A stretch of 64,000 nt of DNA. Source: Saccopteryx bilineata. Its lineage: Eukaryota > Chordata > Mammalia > Chiroptera > Emballonuridae. The notes under the pieces were generated by a model. It had not been told where the DNA came from. It saw only the letters and a list, made by a program, of their open reading frames with translations, and did no database searches. Location: contig NC_089493.1 in NCBI RefSeq assembly GCF_036850765.1, forward strand, positions 125,556,239 to 125,620,238. The letters run 5' to 3'. Below are positions 1-10,880 of the stretch, piece after piece. Positions within the stretch are counted from its first letter, which is position 1. Each line of letters begins with the position of its first letter. Position numbers and translations under genes: made by a program.

Positions 1-1984
1 TGAGATCTCTGGCCAACCGTGGCACAGTTGGCTCGGAATTACTCTGGTTCTGTCCAACCCAAGTGTCTCACTGGGCCAGGCCCAGCTGCTCTCCCTGCTC
101 CCCAGCACAGTCACCTGGATTGCCAGACCCCTAGGGTCAGAACAAGTGCAGTTATTGGTTTCAGCTTCCTAGGATCCAGGCAGCTGAGAACATGTGCGCT
201 CACTCTGTGACTGGCATTGGGCTTTGGGAGAGAAATGGGAGGAAGACTCTTCCCTGTGCCCTTCCTCACACCTTCGCTCCCCTGGGAAGCTGCTGAGTGA
301 TGAGGACCCATTTTATCGACTCAGTTGCTTTCCATTGCTTCAAACAGGGAACTCTAACCCACTCGCTCACACAGTAAGAAAGTTGTGCCACAGAGAAAGG
401 CCTAGAGGTAGGGCCGAGTCACCAAGGTCCCCACATGGTCACAAGATGGCTGCTGAAGCTGCCAGCATCACACGAAAAGGTGACAAAGTCGAGCGGAAGG
501 GGGAGGCCATTTCATCTGTGAGAGAGAACTTCCTCAGAAGGGATATCCTCTTTCATCCACAAACTCCAGCTTGCACAAGCCCAGGCTGGCTGAAATTGGA
601 GTCTCCTTGCTGGAAAGTATATCCATGGCCCTAGCTTGACCTGGGCAGTGGGCTTTGGGTACAGAGTTCAGAGCCTTATTCTCCTCCATGAAGGTGATGT
701 AACCACGTCATTATCTGCTCAATATGTCTTTTGATGGGGACAGATCTACTAGGTTGGCCTGGAATATTAGCTGAGTTAATTGTCCCTTCAAATGAACAGC
801 CAGTTTAATCAAGTACTTAATGCCCTCAGCCTCTCAATTATGCCCACCTCTGGACACACGGCCCATGGCCATCCCAGTGCCTTGCATGCAGAGAATGAGA
901 CAGGCTGGCACGTGTGTTTGTGTGCACATGCGCATATGCATGTTATTGCCCACAGGAATTTGTTAAGAGCAACCTGTGGGCTCAGAGCCCAACCTGGCAG
1001 ACAACACTTGACCTTGTCTGTTGGCCTCATGGCCTCAACAGGTAGCTCTGCTCTGCTCTGCTCAAGAAGGCTACACAACTACAGCTCACCTGAAAATGGT
1101 GTAAGAGAGAGAGAGAGAGAGAGGCTTGATAAGATCTCTGTGGGGTTCATACTTTCTAAATTGATTAAATCAAATCCAACCCATGAAGACCCACGTTTAT
1201 GCATACACTCTCATACCCACATGCCCCAATTAAGCCCATGTTCACTCTACAAAAACAAAACAAAACAAAAAAGACTTTACTCCAGAGTTTTTCATGAGGC
1301 TGTATTAGTATGTTCTTTTTTTCCAACACAATTAAGACAAGTTGTGGTTAGGAACGACTCACACGTCCATTGCAGAGAACGGCTGAGTGCCCCATGGTGC
1401 ACCTATACCACACTGTGCAGCCGTTCCAAGACTGCTGGCTACCCCTGTTCACTGGCATGCCCATGACATGTTACTGAATGTAGAAAAGATGGTTGCAAAG
1501 AAACGTGTATGTCACTACTCATTGATGAAAAATGGTGCTTACCTAAATCTGTGTATTTATGGACAGAGATTTGTTTGAAAGACTAGGCCTCCAACTTTTC
1601 CTATTGTTTATATCTGGGTGGTTAGATTTCAAGTTGTTTTGCTTCATTTTAATTGTCCTGTATTTTCTGGTTATTCTACAAGAATGTATATAATCAGATT
1701 ACAACAATGCAAGAGTTTTGACTTTGGAACATTTTCCCATGCCTTTCTAGACCTCCATCTCCTAGGTAAGGGTCACACTTGCTTCACTTCCTGGGAGGTT
1801 GCAAGCCCTGTATGGGACTTGGGTGACAGGCGTGGCCCCAATTCTGTCACTTACTCCCTTTTTCTATTCTTGGCCTCAATTTGCTCCTCCAGAGCATGGC
1901 AATGTATTTACTTCAACAACATCAAAGGAATTTTATTTTGCCTGAGATTATTAGCATAATACATGCTCACTGATCAAAACTTGG
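1..1984. other. Unique non-coding sequence
   Basis: No gene, RNA gene or confident transposon is seen. The longest open frame (780-1466, plus) runs through a GA microsatellite at about 1104-1122 and has no recognisable domain, so I treat it as chance. Position 1256-1270 is A-rich simple sequence. Confidence 0.6.
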
Positions 1985-2292
1985 CTCTGGCTGGTGGCTC
2001 AGAGGATAGAGCATTGACCTAGAATATGGAAGTCCCAGGTTCGATGCCCAGTCAGGGCACACAAGAGAAGCAACCTTCTCCACCTCAACCCCTCCCCTTT
2101 CTCTCTTTCTCTCTCTCTCTTTTCTTCCTCTCCTGCAGCCATGGCTCAATTGGTTCAAGGGCATCAGTCTTGGGTGCTGAGGATGGCTTTGTGGAGCCTT
2201 TACTTCAGGTACTGAAAACGGCTCAGTTGTGAGCACAGCCCCAGACGGGGGTTGCTAGGTGAATCCTGGTCAGGGCTCATGGGGTAATCTGG
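1985..2292 (+). mobile_element. Bat tRNA-derived SINE, family A (older subfamily)
   Basis: The tRNA-like head (CTGGCTGGTGGCTCAG, then a B-box-like GGTTCGATGCC near 2039) is followed by a CT-rich linker (about 2080-2135) and the body beginning CAGCCATGGCTCAATTGG. It matches the copies at 22092, 53585 and 61502, which share the GCACTAAAAATAGCTC-type body. The A tail is missing, so the 3' end is truncated near 2292. The many substitutions suggest an old copy. Confidence 0.85.
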
Positions 2293-4012
2293 CATTTAGG
2301 AGAGGCTTTTGATAGCCAAGGAATTGGTTTGCCCCAGGCCCCAGGGGACGCCTGGCTGACAGTTCCATCTGCTAAATCACATGTAGAAGGAAACCCCTCC
2401 TTTACGCCAGCTTCTGAACAGCTGGTCTGACCTCTTCTTTCTGCCCTTAGACCCTTTCTCTTTCCAGCCTGTGCATGGACTTGACCTTGGGGGAGATAAG
2501 CTGGTCTCAGACACTGCTTCCATCTCTCTTAGCTAGTTGGCTGGGCAAGACCTGTCCCTACACAAACCTTGGTTTCCTCATTTGAAATGTGGGGAGGAGG
2601 ATAAACATGGCTTTCCCAGTGTTGTGAGGGCACATGTGGGGTCCAGGGCCCAGCTGGTCTCTAGCAGGTGCTGGCTGGGAACAGGCAGGTGCTCCACTGC
2701 CACGTGGGCAGAACCCTCTGCCAGCTGGGTGTTCACTCAGCAGCCGCAGGCAGCATTGTTTCCGACTGCTCAGGGCTGTTTTCCCCTGTGGTCCCAAGAG
2801 CAGCGAGAGAGAGAGCAACCCATGACTGGACACCCCGAGGCCAGACTTGGGTCTGCTGGACAAGTATGAAGCAGCTATAGCCGTTTGCTTTGGCAGAGAG
2901 TAGATATGCCTCAAGGCAGGACTTATGTGAGGGGAGGATGGGGAGGAAACAGCTGGGCATGCTGAGTGTCTTGGGAAGGAACTCAGGGTTCCCATGGACC
3001 TGCCAAGTGCCAGGCGCAGTGCTGGGCACCTTCAACCACACCACAGCGGCTCACCCATGCAACAGCAGACCCTGTGTGCAACAGCGATGTCGGAGCCAGA
3101 TGCGCTATGCAAGGATGGACGAGCGGGACCCCTCTGGGCAGGGTGTGCTGGTCAATAAGAGAATGAAAACGGTCTTGGAGTGAGGGCCACCATGGTGTGA
3201 AGCAGGACAGAGTGTGAGGGAAGGAGGGAAGGGGTGCTCACAGAAGCCACTGAAGCAGGAGGGGGGACACCCCCCCCCCCATACAGAGAGGCCGGAACTC
3301 AGGTCAGATGTTCACATGCCTCCTGCCTGCTCGGCCTCTGCGCCCTGATGTTGTCGCCACAGGACAGGGGAAGATACTGAGGCTCGGAGAGAGGATGTGT
3401 CTCACCGGGATCTGGACAGTGAATGGACTTGAGCCAACCCTCCGAAGCCAATGCTCCCCCCTGCGTTACGGTTCTCCTGCTCTCGATATAAGACACGGGA
3501 TTGACCTTTCCCACGTCACTTCTTCCCAGGCTGAGGGAGGTGTGGAAGTGAGCTGCTTCTGTCCAGACCGCCTGGAGGAGTGGCCCACAAGCTCCCAGAG
3601 GACAGAGCCGGCATCCTGTCATGGCAGTGCTCCAAGTGGCTGCTCAGGCTGCTGATGGATCCCCAGGTCAGGGCGTCTCCCTATAAATTGTTTCAGCAGG
3701 ATCCCCTGTGAGCCTGTATGGCTGAAAGTCTATGGAGTGAGGGCGGGTGACCCTCTGCCTGGGTAGCAGAACTTGGGGAGCTTCCTGGTGTGCACAGCCT
3801 CATCTACAGGAGTCCTGGTTCCTGGAGGGGCTCCCAGGAGACCCCCAGCTCCATCTCTGTGGTCTGAGAGAGGCAGGAACCCTACTGCCCCTTCAGTGGA
3901 GATGACTAAGCCCAGGCAGAGCAGGACCCGTGTTTGGACTAACCACTGGCCCCACCACACTCCTCCTGCTCCCTGCTCAGGGTTAGTCTAGACTTGGAAG
4001 CACTTGAGATAG
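2293..4012. other. Unique sequence with MIR-like fossils
   Basis: A MIR-like core in antisense lies near 3340-3435 (GATACTGAGGCTCGGAGAG) and weak MIR/L2-like text near 2560-2610 and 3000-3040. A G-run/C-run pair (GGGGGG then C11) at 3261-3280 could fold back on itself. No coding evidence. Confidence 0.5.
3335..3435 (-). mobile_element. MIR SINE fragment (antisense)
   Basis: On the minus strand the text resembles the MIR core (CCTCTCTCCGAGCCTCAGTATCTTCC), an ancient tRNA-derived mammalian SINE. Bounds are approximate. Confidence 0.55.
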
Positions 4013-4131
4013 AAATGTGTACATGGACTAGCTTTCATCTCTATTGTAGCACGATCAATCGCACCAATCGGGAATTCATCTTCAGCGGCAGTGACTACAA
4101 GCAATACTTCCCTTACCTTCATTTCTGGTCA
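4013..4131 (+). repeat. Degenerate 119-bp direct repeat, copy 1
   Basis: This stretch aligns at equal overall length with 5279-5397. Shared blocks include AAATGTGT, GCACCAA, GGCAGTGACTAC and ACTTCCCTTACCTT. Differences are mostly transitions. I do not recognise the family; it could be a local duplication or two copies of an ancient dispersed repeat. Confidence 0.65.
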
Positions 4132-4436
4132 TGCACAGAGGGCCCTGCAAACCTGTGTGGCTCGTCTGTGAGTGAGATGGTGAAAGCTGTTAAGGGGCGG
4201 GGCCAGGGCCAGGAGCTGGCCAGTTTCTGATGTCTCATTCATGCAGAGACAGTGGGTCCTTTTCCCTATCATTTCACACAAGTGCACACACATACACACA
4301 TACACAATCTTTAACATTACATATGTTGACTAACCAAATGGAAGTTTAGATAATAATTAACTTATTCATATCCACATTTTATCACTGGGGTATTTTGAAG
4401 TGAATTGTCACAGGTAGTTTAGACATTTCCGTAGCA

Positions 4437-4565
4437 CCCGTGGCCCAGCAGCCTGGGCGTCCCCTGGGAGTACGTTAGACATGCAGACTCTCAGGCCCTC
4501 CCTGGACCTGGCATCCGAGTCTGCACTTTAGCAAGATCCAGGTGACCTCTGTGCACATGTGAAAA
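4437..4565 (+). mobile_element. MER5-like hAT-Charlie fossil
   Basis: The order ATGCAGACTCTCAGGCCC, then GAGTCTGCACTTTAGCAAGATCCAGGTGA, follows the well-known non-autonomous MER5A element. No terminal repeats survive clearly. Confidence 0.65.
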
Positions 4566-5278
4566 TTTTAGGAGAAGGTAGAATCATGACTTTCATACAA
4601 ATCTAAAATGAATCTGGGTCAAAGATTTTATTTAACTCGTTAATTAATGAGGAAACCATGAAGATGTTATAATTATTTCAAAGGAAAATGCAAAAAAAAT
4701 ACATGCATATATGGGTCATCAAGAATCTGAAGAGGATTTACAAATAGATGAAACCTGACACGCAAGAATCCACAGGGCAGTAATCAATCGCATTGCGTTG
4801 GACAAGATCTGCATCTCTATGGACAAGAGTTACCTACCTCACCATCGGTTTTTTACAACTTCCAAAGTTGTAACATAGCTCAGATTAAACAAAAACAAAA
4901 ACAAACAAACAAAAACCAGAAGGGTGCACTGGACAGGAAACACAGTTATCTCTTTTTTCTCTTTCTGTCTTTCTTCTCCATCCCATGTGAGTTTCTCACA
5001 ATATTTTCTGACACACAATAAAGTTTGATAAGCACTGTGAGGCCACTTCTGTCCTCTGGTGGGTCTCTCCCAAACAGCTCTCCAGGTCATGACCGGAGCT
5101 GATGTTTGGGCAAATCTCAGTGCTCGGGAATTAGCGGGTGGGCCAAACCGGGACTCAGGGTGGTACTGGCCCAAACAGCAGAGCAGAAATGCAGAGGGAT
5201 CCAGGATGGGAGTTGTCTTGGCCAGTGGAGGGGATAATATTGCTTCCTAAAAATACTTCATTGGGGACAGGAAGAGAA
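4566..5278. other. Unique AT-moderate sequence
   Basis: No recognisable gene or repeat apart from an A/CA-rich simple stretch near 4890-4916. Confidence 0.5.
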
Positions 5279-5397
5279 AAATGTGTGCATTGATCAGTTG
5301 AATCTGTACTATAGGCATGGTTAGTTGCACCAACAAGAAATTCATTGTCAAAGGCAGTGACTACCAGTGAAACTTCCCTTACCTTTATCTCTAATCA
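5279..5397 (+). repeat. Degenerate 119-bp direct repeat, copy 2
   Basis: Partner of 4013-4131, same orientation, about 1.27 kb downstream. The next SINE inserted directly at its 3' edge (target duplication starts at 5398). Confidence 0.65.
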
Positions 5398-5719
5398 ATA
5401 ATAAAATTTTGTGCCTGACCAGGTGGTGGCACAGTGGATAGAGTGTTGACCCGGGACAATGAGGACCCAAATTTAAAACCCTGAGGTTGTTAGCTTGAGT
5501 GCAGGCTCACCAGCTTGAGCACGGTATCAGTTGTTTGAGTGTGGGGTCATGGAAATGACCCCTATGGTCACTGTCTTGAGCCCAAAGGTCACCGGCTTTG
5601 CTGGAGTCCTCCTGTCAAGGCAGTATGAGAAATCAATCAATAACTAAGGTGTCGCAATAAAGAATTGATGCTTCTCATCTTCCTCCCTTCCTGTCTGTCT
5701 GCTGTCTCTCTCTCTAGCT

Positions 5720-6212
5720 CAGGGGTCCCCAAACTTTTTACACAGGGGGCCAGCTCACTGTCCCTCAGACCGTTGGAGGACCAGACTATAAAAAAAAACT
5801 ATGAACAAATCCCTATGCACACTGCACATATCTTATTTTAAAGTAAAAAACAAAACAAAACGGGAACAAATACAATACTTAAAATAAAGAACAAGTAAAT
5901 TTAAATCAACAAACTGACCAGTATTTCAATGAGAACTACGGGCCTGCTTTTGGCTAATGAGATAGTCAATGTCCGGTTCCATATTTGTCACTGCTAGCCG
6001 TAACAAGTGATATGATGCGCTTCCGGAGTTGTGACGCGTGCATCCCGCATCACTGGAAGTAGTACTGTACGTGAGTGACGCTGTGCTTTGCAGCGCCGCC
6101 ACATACTGTGCTCCTCTCATTGACCACCAATGAAAGAGGAAGGGCAGAGGGGCCGGATAAATGGCCTCAAGGGGCTACATGCAGCCCGCAGGTCGTAGTT
6201 TGGGGACCCCTG
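5720..6212 (-). mobile_element. Non-autonomous hAT DNA transposon with terminal repeats and 8-bp TSD
   Basis: The element has 16-bp perfect terminal inverted repeats (CAGGGGTCCCCAAACT at 5720-5735; its complement at 6197-6212). An 8-bp target duplication flanks it, CTCTAGCT (5712-5719) and CTCTAGCA (6213-6220), one mismatch. Eight-bp duplications and CAG-type ends are diagnostic of the hAT superfamily. On the minus strand, codons ending at a stop at 5926-5928 read ...LRLAVTNMEPDIDYLISQKQ..., which resembles the C-terminal tail of Charlie8/GTF2IRD2-like hAT transposases. This suggests an internal-deletion derivative of an autonomous element. Strand is given by that remnant. The family could be one of the OC1/hAT lineages reported from bats, but I cannot confirm which. 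Confidence 0.9.
5926..6021 (-). pseudogene. Remnant of hAT transposase C-terminus
   Basis: About 31 codons on the minus strand end with a stop at 5926. The motif LRLAVTNMEPDID-LISQKQ resembles, from memory, the extreme C-terminus of hAT transposases of the Charlie8/GTF2IRD2/ZBED type. The catalytic RNase-H-like core is absent, so it cannot be active. The upstream part of the same frame is probably not transposase. Confidence 0.45.
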
Positions 6213-6256
6213 CTCTAGCAAATAAAATAAGATAAAATATTATAATAACATTTTGT

Positions 6257-7147
6257 TAATTTTGTGCAGTGGATGCTCAAAAGGGGTTTTTATTGGTACA
6301 TCGGTGTTGGAGACATGAGTCAGCTAGAATATGTTGGAGACACATTCTCCATGTTCAGCCCGAAAAAGATATGAGAGAGCAGTCAGCCCAGGAGATGCTC
6401 CCAGACTCAATTCCTAAATGGTCCCATGTGCAACTCCTGTCCTGGCCAACTGCTCAGCTGCCCATAACGGGAAGCATCACAAACCATCGCTAATGCCACC
6501 TGTGATTCAGGGGAACTTCCAGTGTGATGCTATCAGAACACCTAATTGACAGGAGCCAGGCCCTCACTGAGCACACAGGGCTGTCTGGCTGCTCTCTGGG
6601 CTGTTTGCAGTACCCGATTCTGCCCTGACTCACTGCCGCTGTGCTCAGCATGGAGGCCCTGGGAGAAGAGCCCAGCTCTCACCTGCCCTTTAATTTTCAG
6701 CTTTCAGTATTTATCAGAAAGAGCTGCTGGTTGTGTGTAAGCAGAGTGGCTTAGGGGTCAGTGTTGAGGTTTCCCATGTCTGTTGATCATTGCTCTTCTG
6801 GGGCAGTTTGTCACAGATCGGCAACTCTGCTCCTCCCTGGCCCTGTTGCTGAGCTGCATGTGGCCAGCCCAGTGGCACCCTTGTATCAGGGAAGGGCCAG
6901 TAGGTGAAGCATCACACACATGTGCATGAATTCCCACTGTGGGAACATTATGGGAGGAAAGTCTATCATGCTAAGGAATATATCAGGGAAAGGCCTTTCC
7001 TTGTTTTAAGAATATAAATAGACTTCTCAGAGGAAGCTGAGACTCAGGAGTGAGTTGAAGGTGAGGGCCATTATGAGGCGAAAGGAAGAGAAGGGACAAA
7101 GCCTTCAGATGGAGGCGTTTGGCTCACTAGAGGTAAAGAAGGCCTGT
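6257..7147. other. Unique non-coding sequence
   Basis: No supported gene or clear transposon. Small open frames here lack domains. Confidence 0.5.
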
Positions 7148-7345
7148 GTGAGCAGGGGCTCTCCATTGTTTGTGGGCCGAAGAGCTACGTGGATTAAAGT
7201 GTACCTTCCCGAGTCTGACCTCCAGGATTCCTCAAGTCTGGGGTTGGGGAGCCAATGGATCTGCATTTTTAAAGCACATCCCAAGAAATTTAGAGAATAC
7301 TGCTGTGTAGGGCCACACTTCGAGAAATATCATGTTAGAGCCTAG
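7148..7345 (+). mobile_element. MER5-like hAT-Charlie fossil
   Basis: GGGGAGCCAATGGATCTGCATTTTTAAAGCACATCCC followed by GGCCACACTTCGAGAAA matches the second half of a MER5A-type element (typical end: CCACACTTTGAGAAACACTG). Degenerate. Confidence 0.55.
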
Positions 7346-8217
7346 TTAGTGACAGGCACAAGGTAAGGGTGTCATTTAAGTTCTCCAAGAAGCTCTTAAT
7401 GAAAGTCTAACACAAGGGATGTAGGAGGCAGGAGAATTCAGGGATAGAAGATGAAAGAATTAAAGCCACATCCAGAGCCTGGCGTGGAGCCTGGCATGCA
7501 GCAGGTGCTCAACAGGTCACTGCAGGTTTTATACTGCCCTTCTCACATCCAGCCCCTGGTGCCCGGCTGTGAAAGAGTGAGCACAAGACTAGCAGATGGA
7601 TGATTCGTGTTCTAGCCTCAGCTGGGCACTGACTAGCACCCTGTCTTGAGGAAGACAGTCTTTCCCTCTGAGCCAGTGGACCACAGCTCCTCACCCTGCA
7701 AGAGGAGAGAGTGCGATTCAGTGATTCACCCCTCAGCCAGTCAGCAGCTCAGTCACCACCTGCCATCTTGACTGTCCCACCTCTTGGAGCTGAGGACTCC
7801 CTCACCAAAGTCAGCAGTGCTGGCCTGGCTGCCCATCAGAACCACCGCTGAGGCTTTTAAAATATCAATTAAATAAGAATTCCTCGGGGGTGAGTCACAA
7901 GCTTGGCAACTTTTCAGCTCCCCAGGTAAATCTAATGAGAATCAGCCATCTAAATCCTCAATTTCCCCCTTTGTCCAGAAGAGTGTAAAAAGGAGCCTCA
8001 GAGGAAACATCTTACTCCCTGTTCTCTAGTCTGACACCTCACGGAATACCCAAGCCAGTAAGAGCCTTACGCATCATCCAGCACTCCCAATCAAACCTCT
8101 GTTTATTAATGTAGTTTTTGACATCCATTGTTAAGGATCCTCTTATAGCAAAAATGCATATTGTAAACAAAATCAAATAATACAGAATGGTGATTGGTTC
8201 ATCCCTAGGTCACCATA
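7346..8217. other. Unique sequence with weak ancient-repeat text
   Basis: A MIR/L2-type tail is visible near 7470-7515 (GCCTGGCATGCAGCAGGTGCTCAACA). Near 7825-7950 there is MER5-like text. No gene evidence. Confidence 0.45.
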
Positions 8218-8425
8218 TTCAGTTTAATCAGCTTTCACTGACATATAATTTGCATACCATGGATGAACACATTTAAACTGTACAATTGGATGAGTTTTGA
8301 CAAACGTTTTGCCTTCCCCACCTCCCAAGAGACATTACTTCAGTTATTGTTGTGTCCTCTCTGGTGGTTTCTCCATGTCTCATATTTATAGTCATACTTT
8401 TTGGTTTATCCACCTTAGATGAGGT
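8218..8425 (-). mobile_element. LINE-1 fragment (antisense)
   Basis: TTTCACTGACATATAATTTGCATACCATGGATGAACACATTTAAACTGTACAATTGGATG-type text (read in pieces) matches the antisense 3' UTR of old mammalian L1M elements. Confidence 0.6.
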
Positions 8426-8573
8426 GGCATTTCATTAATTCCCCAACTAGGAGACTGTTGAAAGTGAAAAGGAACAGAACCAATCATTATGCAAGAGAGC
8501 AGATGTACAATGGGATTGTCCTGGGCAGTCAGAGCATCTAGCTAAGCTAAGCATCTCTGTTCATGCCTCGTCT

Positions 8574-8960
8574 TTTTTTTTTTTTTTTTTTTTTTTTTTG
8601 TATTTTTCTGAAGTTGAAAACGGGGAGGCAGTCAGACAGACTCCCGCATGCACCCGACCGGGATTCACACAGCACGCCCACCAGGGAGCGATGCTCTGCC
8701 CATCTCAGGCATTGCTCTGTTGCAACCAGAGCCATTCTCGCACCTGAGGTGGAGGCCATGGAGCCATCCTCAGTGCCCAGGCCAACTTTGCTTCAGTGGA
8801 GTCTTGGCTGCGGGAGGGGAAGAGAGAGATAGAGAGGAAGGAGAGGGGGAGGGGTGGAGAAGCATATGGGCACTTCTCCTGTGTGCCCTGGCTGGGAATA
8901 GAACCCGGGACTCCTGCACGCCAGGCTGATACTCTACCACTGAGCCAGCCGGCCAGGGCC
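8574..8960 (-). mobile_element. Bat tRNA-derived SINE, family A, full length
   Basis: In minus orientation the element ends with a long T run (about 8574-8599, the A tail) and begins with GGCCCTGGCCGGCTGGCTCAG at 8960. Target duplications CATGCCTCGTCT(T) at 8562-8573 and CATGCCTCATCTT at 8961-8973 bracket it. The body carries the CTGGTTGCAACAGAGCAATG-type younger subfamily sequence. Confidence 0.93.
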
Positions 8961-8973
8961 CATGCCTCATCTT

Positions 8974-9689
8974 GATGAATGAGGACTCCTACACATGCTT
9001 CACCTCTAGCTCTCCACCTCTTCCCAAGTGTTGCCAATTCTGTCCCTATTTCAGTATCTCTGTTTATTTGTGACTCTGTATTGCTGGAGCCATTTGGTAA
9101 GATGAGGATATTGTTATCTCCTATTTTCCCTCTACTTTCTACCTTCCAATTTCTTCTCTCTTTTATCTTTATATGAGAGCATTTGCTTCTGTTTTGTTGT
9201 CATCATCAAGCCTTTTTTTATTTTGTCTATAAAAAAACCCAGGGTCAGTGTTTACATTATGTGTATGATGTTCCCTTTGAGCCACCTGGGGGATCTGAGG
9301 TATCACAACCCCTCTATGGTTACAATGTTACTATCCCTGATCCTGAAGGATCACAGCTCTTTCTACTCTTTCTATCTGGTTACAATGTTATTATCCCTGT
9401 GCCTTGCACAGGGAAATGCCTTTAACATCAGCATTCAATGAGTTTTCTTTTTTTACTCTCAACAAAGTCTTCCAAATCCTGTTAAAATTTAGTTTCTTTC
9501 ATATTTGGGCCATTAAATTTCTCCATTTTTTTCTTCTTTCTCCCTACCTCTTGGTGTGTCCTATTGCTTTTTGTTTGTTTCAGTAAGAGAAACACGAGCC
9601 TCTTTAACAAATTCCTAACGTCTTCCAGCCTCCTTTCATAAACGGCTTGGGATCTCTTCCTTTCTTCTTTCTGATGTCGTTCTACCTGG
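8974..9689. other. AT-rich unassigned sequence, possibly old L1
   Basis: T-rich text of antisense-L1 character but not assignable with confidence. It contains a 22-bp near-direct repeat and two small hairpins at 9318-9417 (see findings). Confidence 0.4.
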
Positions 9690-9965
9690 GTCTCTGCTCT
9701 CATTTTTTCTGAGGGTTTCCTGGGCCAGCTGCAGAACCATCATCCTGGAATTCCTTGTCATTAAATCTATGAATTAATTCTACCAGTTTTGATGCTGTCA
9801 TTTTATCATTCAGTTTCCACATTGCTTTGCTGGGATACATATTCAAATAACTTCTCAGAAAGGCAGATGGGAAGGAATCTCTGAGTTCTTGAATGTCTGA
9901 GAATGAGGTATTTCTTTTTTTTTCTTTTGCCTTCACTCTTGACTCATAGTTGGTCTGTGTATAGA
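9690..9965 (-). mobile_element. LINE-1 (L1ME-like) 3' end fragment
   Basis: On the minus strand the sequence reads CTCAGACATTCAAGAACTCAGAG, then CTTTCTGAGAAGTTATTTGAATATG, which follows the 3' region of L1ME-type elements. Two minus-strand open frames here (9482-9703, 9700-9936) are therefore not genes. Confidence 0.6.
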
Positions 9966-10004
9966 ATTAACACGTAGAGAAGGAATATAGTGAAGAGGTT
10001 AAAA

Positions 10005-10130
10005 AGCCCAGTCTCTGGCATGAGACTACCAAAGGCAAATATTACACATTATTGCTTATGGTTCCAAGCAAGTCACTTAACCTCTCTGTGCTTCTATTTT
10101 CTCATCTACAAACAAAGACTAAAAAAAAAA
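10005..10130 (+). mobile_element. MIR SINE fragment
   Basis: GGTTCCAAGCAAGTCACTTAACCTCTCTGTGCTTCTATTTTCTCATCTACA-type core (in pieces) is a clear MIR signature in sense orientation. Confidence 0.8.
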
Positions 10131-10369
10131 CCAAAACAAAAACAATACCTAACTTAAGGAGTTGTGATGCATATTAAGTTAGTTTCTATATGTAGGGTGT
10201 TTAAAACATTGCCTGCACCTGATAGTAGCATCATTGCATGCTGGCTGTCATTCCTCTATCCGCCATGGTGGCTGACAAGAATGATCACAGCAATCTGGCA
10301 GCCAGAGACCTACATTCTGGTTCTTTGTAAGTCGATGTTCTGGTTTTTCTAGAAATACTCCAGATGTGG

Positions 10370-10880
10370 TCTTAGTTTTTGATATTTTAAAGTTTCTCAA
10401 TTCTATGTCCGCTTGGCATTCCATCAGCCCTATCGCAGTGTACATAGCAAAGATGCAGTGTACCTTTTTATCTCTGGGGACTTTTAAAATGTTGTTCTTT
10501 CTATAATACTTCTCTCTCCTCTATCTTTCTTTCCTTGCTCTAAAATTCCCACTGGTAGTTGAGTGTTGAACGCTCTGAACTGATCTTATTTGAATATTTT
10601 TTCTGTCATATTTTATATGATTTGATGAATGTTCCAGAATATTTTTCTGGACTTTGCATTCTGACCTTTCTGTCAATTCTTACAACTTTGTATCAATAAT
10701 ACTTTTAATTTCTAGGACTCCTTTCTCATTCAAGGATTCCTTCTTTTTTGTAACACCTCTTTTTCACTTTCAGTACACTGCCCACTTAGCTTTCCCATCA
10801 GCCTTATGATGACCTCAGAGATATCTCTGTGGAATTCTTGGGCATTTGGAAATACTGTATAGCCTGAAAATCTCTGTCAT
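10370..10880 (-). mobile_element. LINE-1-like fragment (antisense), source of the inverted duplication
   Basis: TTTTAATTTCTAGGACTCCTTTCT and CCTCAGAGATATCTCTGTGG follow the antisense L1M pattern (...ATTTCTAAGAGCTCTTTC...). Positions 10680-10780 are copied in inverse at 11105-11205. Confidence 0.5.
10680..10780 (+). repeat. Inverted repeat, left arm (101 bp, donor)
   Basis: The reverse complement of 11105-11205 matches this stretch at 100 of 101 positions; the single difference is CTTTCTCATT here versus CTTTCTTATT. Because this arm lies within continuous L1-like sequence, it is the likely original. Confidence 0.95.

Larger units (their letters stand above)
5413..6241 (+). mobile_element. Bat SINE family B, split by a hAT transposon
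   Basis: The head GCCTGACCAGGTGGTGGCAC and the body with repeated 'GCTTGAG' phrases followed by ATGAGAAATCAATCAATAACTAAGGTGTCGCAA match the copies at 24808, 45118, 49453 and 52430. Target-site duplications flank it: ATAATAAAATTTTGT at 5398-5412 and ATAATAACATTTTGT at 6242-6256 (one mismatch). The hAT element at 5720-6212 sits inside the CT-rich 3' part, so the SINE is older than the hAT insertion. Confidence 0.88.

Noticed and set aside
780..1466. 228-codon open frame on the plus strand
   Set aside because: It runs through a GA microsatellite (giving an RERER run), has no start context, domain or splice logic, and no similarity I recognise.
9482..9936. Two adjoining minus-strand open frames that could suggest a frameshifted retrogene
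   Set aside because: The nucleotide text matches the 3' region of L1ME-type LINEs, and the upstream frame begins at GTG in an A-rich run.
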